Assembly: GCA_964597495.1 (NCBI GenBank)
Contig: CAZQYC010000093.1
Span: 1-15,729 of the forward strand
Direction of reading: 5' to 3'
Source: CAZQYC01 sp964597495
GTDB lineage: Bacteria > Pseudomonadota > Gammaproteobacteria > Steroidobacterales > Steroidobacteraceae
Length of the DNA: 15,729 bases
Notes under the pieces: generated by a model
Seen by the model: the letters and a program-made list of their open reading frames with translations, nothing else
Database searches by the model: none
Told to the model about the DNA's origin: nothing
Translations under genes and position numbers: made by a program
Shown here: positions 14,269-15,729 of the stretch, in pieces
How the letters are laid out: every line of letters begins with the position of its first letter
Position numbering within the stretch: the stretch's first letter is position 1

Positions 14269-14274
14269 TGCGTC

Positions 14275-14739
14275 ATGAGAGAGATTTCACGAACCGCTTT
14301 AGTTCCCTATACCCCGGCGCAGATGTTTGCGCTCGTCGACGACTTTGTCCGCTATCCGGAATTCTTGCCGTGGGTGGCGCACGCGGAGCTCATCGAGCGT
14401 ACCGATGTCGAACGGGTAGGGGTATTGCAAATTTCGCGCGCCGGTCTCAATGAACGCGTTACGACGCGCAATACCGTCAAGCCGCCGAATCGGTTGGAGA
14501 TGAGGTTGCTCGACGGTCCGTTCCGCGTTCTTGAGGGCCTATGGACGTTCGATGCGATCGCCGACCGCACTTCAGAGGCGGATTTGGCGCCCGACGGCAC
14601 GCGGGTCGGTTTCAGTCTTCGCTTTGAATTTAAGAATCGGATGCTCGATATGCTGGCGGCGCCAAAGTTTGCGTCGAGCTGCGACGCGATGGTGGATGCT
14701 TTCGTGAAGCGCGCGCGCGATGTCTACGGCCATCGGTGA
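14275..14739 (+). CDS. ratA: RatA family protein (START/polyketide-cyclase fold, ubiquinone-binding type)
   Basis: The 154-residue single-domain protein shows the family pattern. It begins REISRTALVPYTPAQMFALVDDFVRYPEFLPW, followed by the strand ERVGVLQISRAGLNERVTTRNTV and LRLLDGPFRVLEGLWTF-like segments (here MRLLDGPFRVLEG). It ends with GTRVGFSLRFEFKNRMLDML and a C-terminal helix DAMVDAFVKRARDVYG. E. coli RatA was described as blocking 70S ribosome association, while mitochondrial Coq10 relatives bind ubiquinone; which role applies here is not settled. Position beside smpB and bamE is the standard genomic context. Confidence 0.92.
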   Translation: MREISRTALVPYTPAQMFALVDDFVRYPEFLPWVAHAELIERTDVERVGVLQISRAGLNERVTTRNTVKPPNRLEMRLLDGPFRVLEGLWTFDAIADRTSEADLAPDGTRVGFSLRFEFKNRMLDMLAAPKFASSCDAMVDAFVKRARDVYGHR

Positions 14740-14793
14740 TGGCGGTCGCCATTCTCTAAGTGCCAATCATTCGCGTCTTCGCCCTTAATAAGG

Positions 14794-15102
14794 TTAAGCG
14801 GACGGGCGTTCGATCTTCACCACTTTGTCCCCGTCGAAGTGAACGATAAAGTGAAGCCGCTTGGCCTTGCTGACGCCGCCTTGCTGAAGCGTATAGACGT
14901 AATCCCAGCGTGTGTTTTGAAACGGGTCGGCCACCATCGGTGTACCCAGCAAATAGCGAACTTGCGTCCGCGTCATGCCGACTTGCACTTGATTAAGTTC
15001 GCGATCTTCCAAGAAGTTGCCCTGTTGAATGGGTAGCCGGTAGATACAGCCGCTAGCGAACATAAGCGGCAGCAGCAGGAAGGCGGCGATTTTAAGTTTC
15101 AT
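14794..15102 (-). CDS. bamE: BamE (SmpA/OmlA), outer-membrane assembly lipoprotein
   Basis: BamE is a small lipoprotein of the BAM complex that inserts barrel proteins into the outer membrane. The 102-residue precursor has a lipoprotein signal peptide (MKLKIAAFLLLPLMFASGC) with lipidated C19. The mature domain carries the family motifs IQQGNFLEDRELNQVQVGMTR and VRYLLGTPMVADPFQNTRWDYVYTLQ (read in two parts), and the closing strand LHFIVHFDGDKVVKIE. Length is typical of short BamE forms. The gene is convergent with ratA and divergent from fur, as in many gammaproteobacteria. Confidence 0.95.
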   Translation of the reverse strand: MKLKIAAFLLLPLMFASGCIYRLPIQQGNFLEDRELNQVQVGMTRTQVRYLLGTPMVADPFQNTRWDYVYTLQQGGVSKAKRLHFIVHFDGDKVVKIERPSA

Positions 15103-15113
15103 AGGAGCCTGTA

Positions 15114-15145
15114 GTTCGACAGAAGTGCTGTTCGACAGAAGTGCT
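15114..15145. repeat. Exact 16-bp tandem duplication upstream of bamE
   Basis: GTTCGACAGAAGTGCT occurs at 15114-15129 and 15130-15145 with no gap. It lies 12 nt upstream of the bamE start codon, within the region expected to hold its promoter or leader. Confidence 0.95.
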
Positions 15146-15205
15146 CGGCAACCGGTTTCGGTGGAGCCGGCCTGTTGGGTAGTTCATAATGAGCGCTGCA
15201 TCATA

Positions 15206-15233
15206 GCTAATCGAGTCGCGCTAATCGAGTCGC
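15206..15233. repeat. Exact 14-bp tandem duplication upstream of fur
   Basis: GCTAATCGAGTCGC occurs at 15206-15219 and 15220-15233 with no gap, about 50 nt upstream of the fur start codon. It is unrelated in sequence to the 16-bp duplication nearer to bamE. Confidence 0.95.
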
Positions 15234-15283
15234 CGCACGCAGCCGAATCGACACGAATTTGGCGCGGCAGCAGAGGAATCACC

Positions 15284-15729
15284 GTGGAAACCAGCGATCT
15301 GCGCAAAGCAGGACTTAAGATCACCGTGCCGCGTCTCAAGATTCTGGACATCTTGGGGAGCGCGCAGCCGCGGCATATGAGCGCGGAAGACATTTATCGT
15401 CATCTTTTGCAGTCTCACGAAGATATTGGTTTGGCGACCGTGTATCGGGTACTGACTCAATTCGAAGCGGCAGGGCTTGTGACAAGGCACCACTTCGAAG
15501 GCGCCACCGCCGTATTTGAATTAAACGAAGGTCAGCACCACGATCACATCGTCTGCTTGGACTGCGGCAGGGTGGAAGAGTTCGTCGACAGCGGCATCGA
15601 GGAAAAGCAGCGCGCCATTGCCGCCAAGCACGAATTCGAAATTCGCGATCACTCGATGATTTTGTACGGCAACTGCCGCCGCGAGAATTGCCCGTCGAAG
15701 AACGAGAGGAGGCGGGAGGTAAAGCGGGA
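15284..15729 (+). CDS. fur: Fur, ferric uptake regulator (3' end beyond window)
   Basis: Fur represses iron-acquisition genes when loaded with Fe(II). Translation from a GTG at 15284, preceded by AGAGGA 6 nt upstream, gives a typical Fur protein: ETSDLRKAGLKITVPRLKIL, then the winged-helix DNA-binding domain with DIGLATVYRVLTQFEAAGLV (about 47-66). The dimerisation and metal domain carries HHDHIVC (about 85-91), C91 and C94 (CLDC), E and D ligand positions and H123. A second Cys pair, C131 and C136 (CRRENC), is near the end. The frame is still open at the last base after about 148 codons, so the stop lies just outside. Divergence from bamE is conserved in related bacteria. Confidence 0.95.
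   Translation, partial: METSDLRKAGLKITVPRLKILDILGSAQPRHMSAEDIYRHLLQSHEDIGLATVYRVLTQFEAAGLVTRHHFEGATAVFELNEGQHHDHIVCLDCGRVEEFVDSGIEEKQRAIAAKHEFEIRDHSMILYGNCRRENCPSKNERRREVKR

Noticed and set aside
14729..14752. Overlapping small hairpins after ratA (GCCATC-GGT-GATGGC and ATGGC-GGTC-GCCAT)
   Set aside because: The stems are short, mutually exclusive and without a T-tract, and partly overlap the ratA stop, so terminator function is not supported.
15185..15204. Possible Fur box upstream of fur (ATAATGA ... ATCAT)
   Set aside because: Only scattered half-site matches with wrong spacing to the 19-bp Fur box; not strong enough to call.

Overview
The window looks like a gammaproteobacterial chromosome of moderately high GC, probably from the Xanthomonadales/Nevskiales/Steroidobacter side. 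This rests on gene content (LexA, BamE, RatA and Fur types), the order smpB-ssrA next to ratA, bamE and fur, and a tmRNA tag (ANDDNYALAA) of the kind found in Pseudomonas and relatives. No database search was run, so the lineage is an inference.

Layout. (1) 1-1879: lexA with a likely LexA operator, then an HxlR-type regulator divergent from a beta-class glutathione S-transferase, with a perfect inverted repeat between them. (2) 1935-5907: metabolic and conserved genes: a tam-like methyltransferase followed by a nitronate monooxygenase (minus strand), an amidohydrolase-2 family hydrolase (plus), a DUF2277 protein (minus) and a DUF2721 membrane protein (plus, apparently leaderless). (3) 5977-12124: a tightly packed minus-strand operon in the order TonB-dependent receptor, YfiR-like periplasmic protein, large membrane histidine kinase (periplasmic domain, HAMP, GAF, kinase, receiver), and a soluble receiver-kinase. 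It reads as an envelope-to-cytoplasm signalling system whose final output is not encoded here. (4) 12326-13660: the most unusual region, described below. (5) 13704-15729: smpB, ratA, bamE and the start of fur, a standard gammaproteobacterial neighbourhood.

Main discovery. The tmRNA gene (ssrA, minus strand, 13519 to 12829) is split in its T-loop by a group I intron of about 337 nt (13182 to 12846). The first exon holds the 5' acceptor strand, the tag reading frame and the 5' half of the T-arm. The last 17 nt, ending in CCA, appear only after the intron. The intron carries sequences closely matching the conserved core of small tRNA group I introns such as that of Azoarcus. About 50 nt beyond the CCA end, outside the intron, lies a LAGLIDADG homing endonuclease gene. 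It is broken by an apparent one-base insertion in an A run and by an in-frame TGA. Together these suggest a mobile intron and endonuclease pair, partly decayed, sitting in the ribosome-rescue RNA next to its protein partner SmpB.

Smaller observations include two promoters whose -10 box places the transcript start on the ATG (DUF2721 gene and ratA), and three short exact duplications at gene borders, two of them in the bamE-fur intergenic region.
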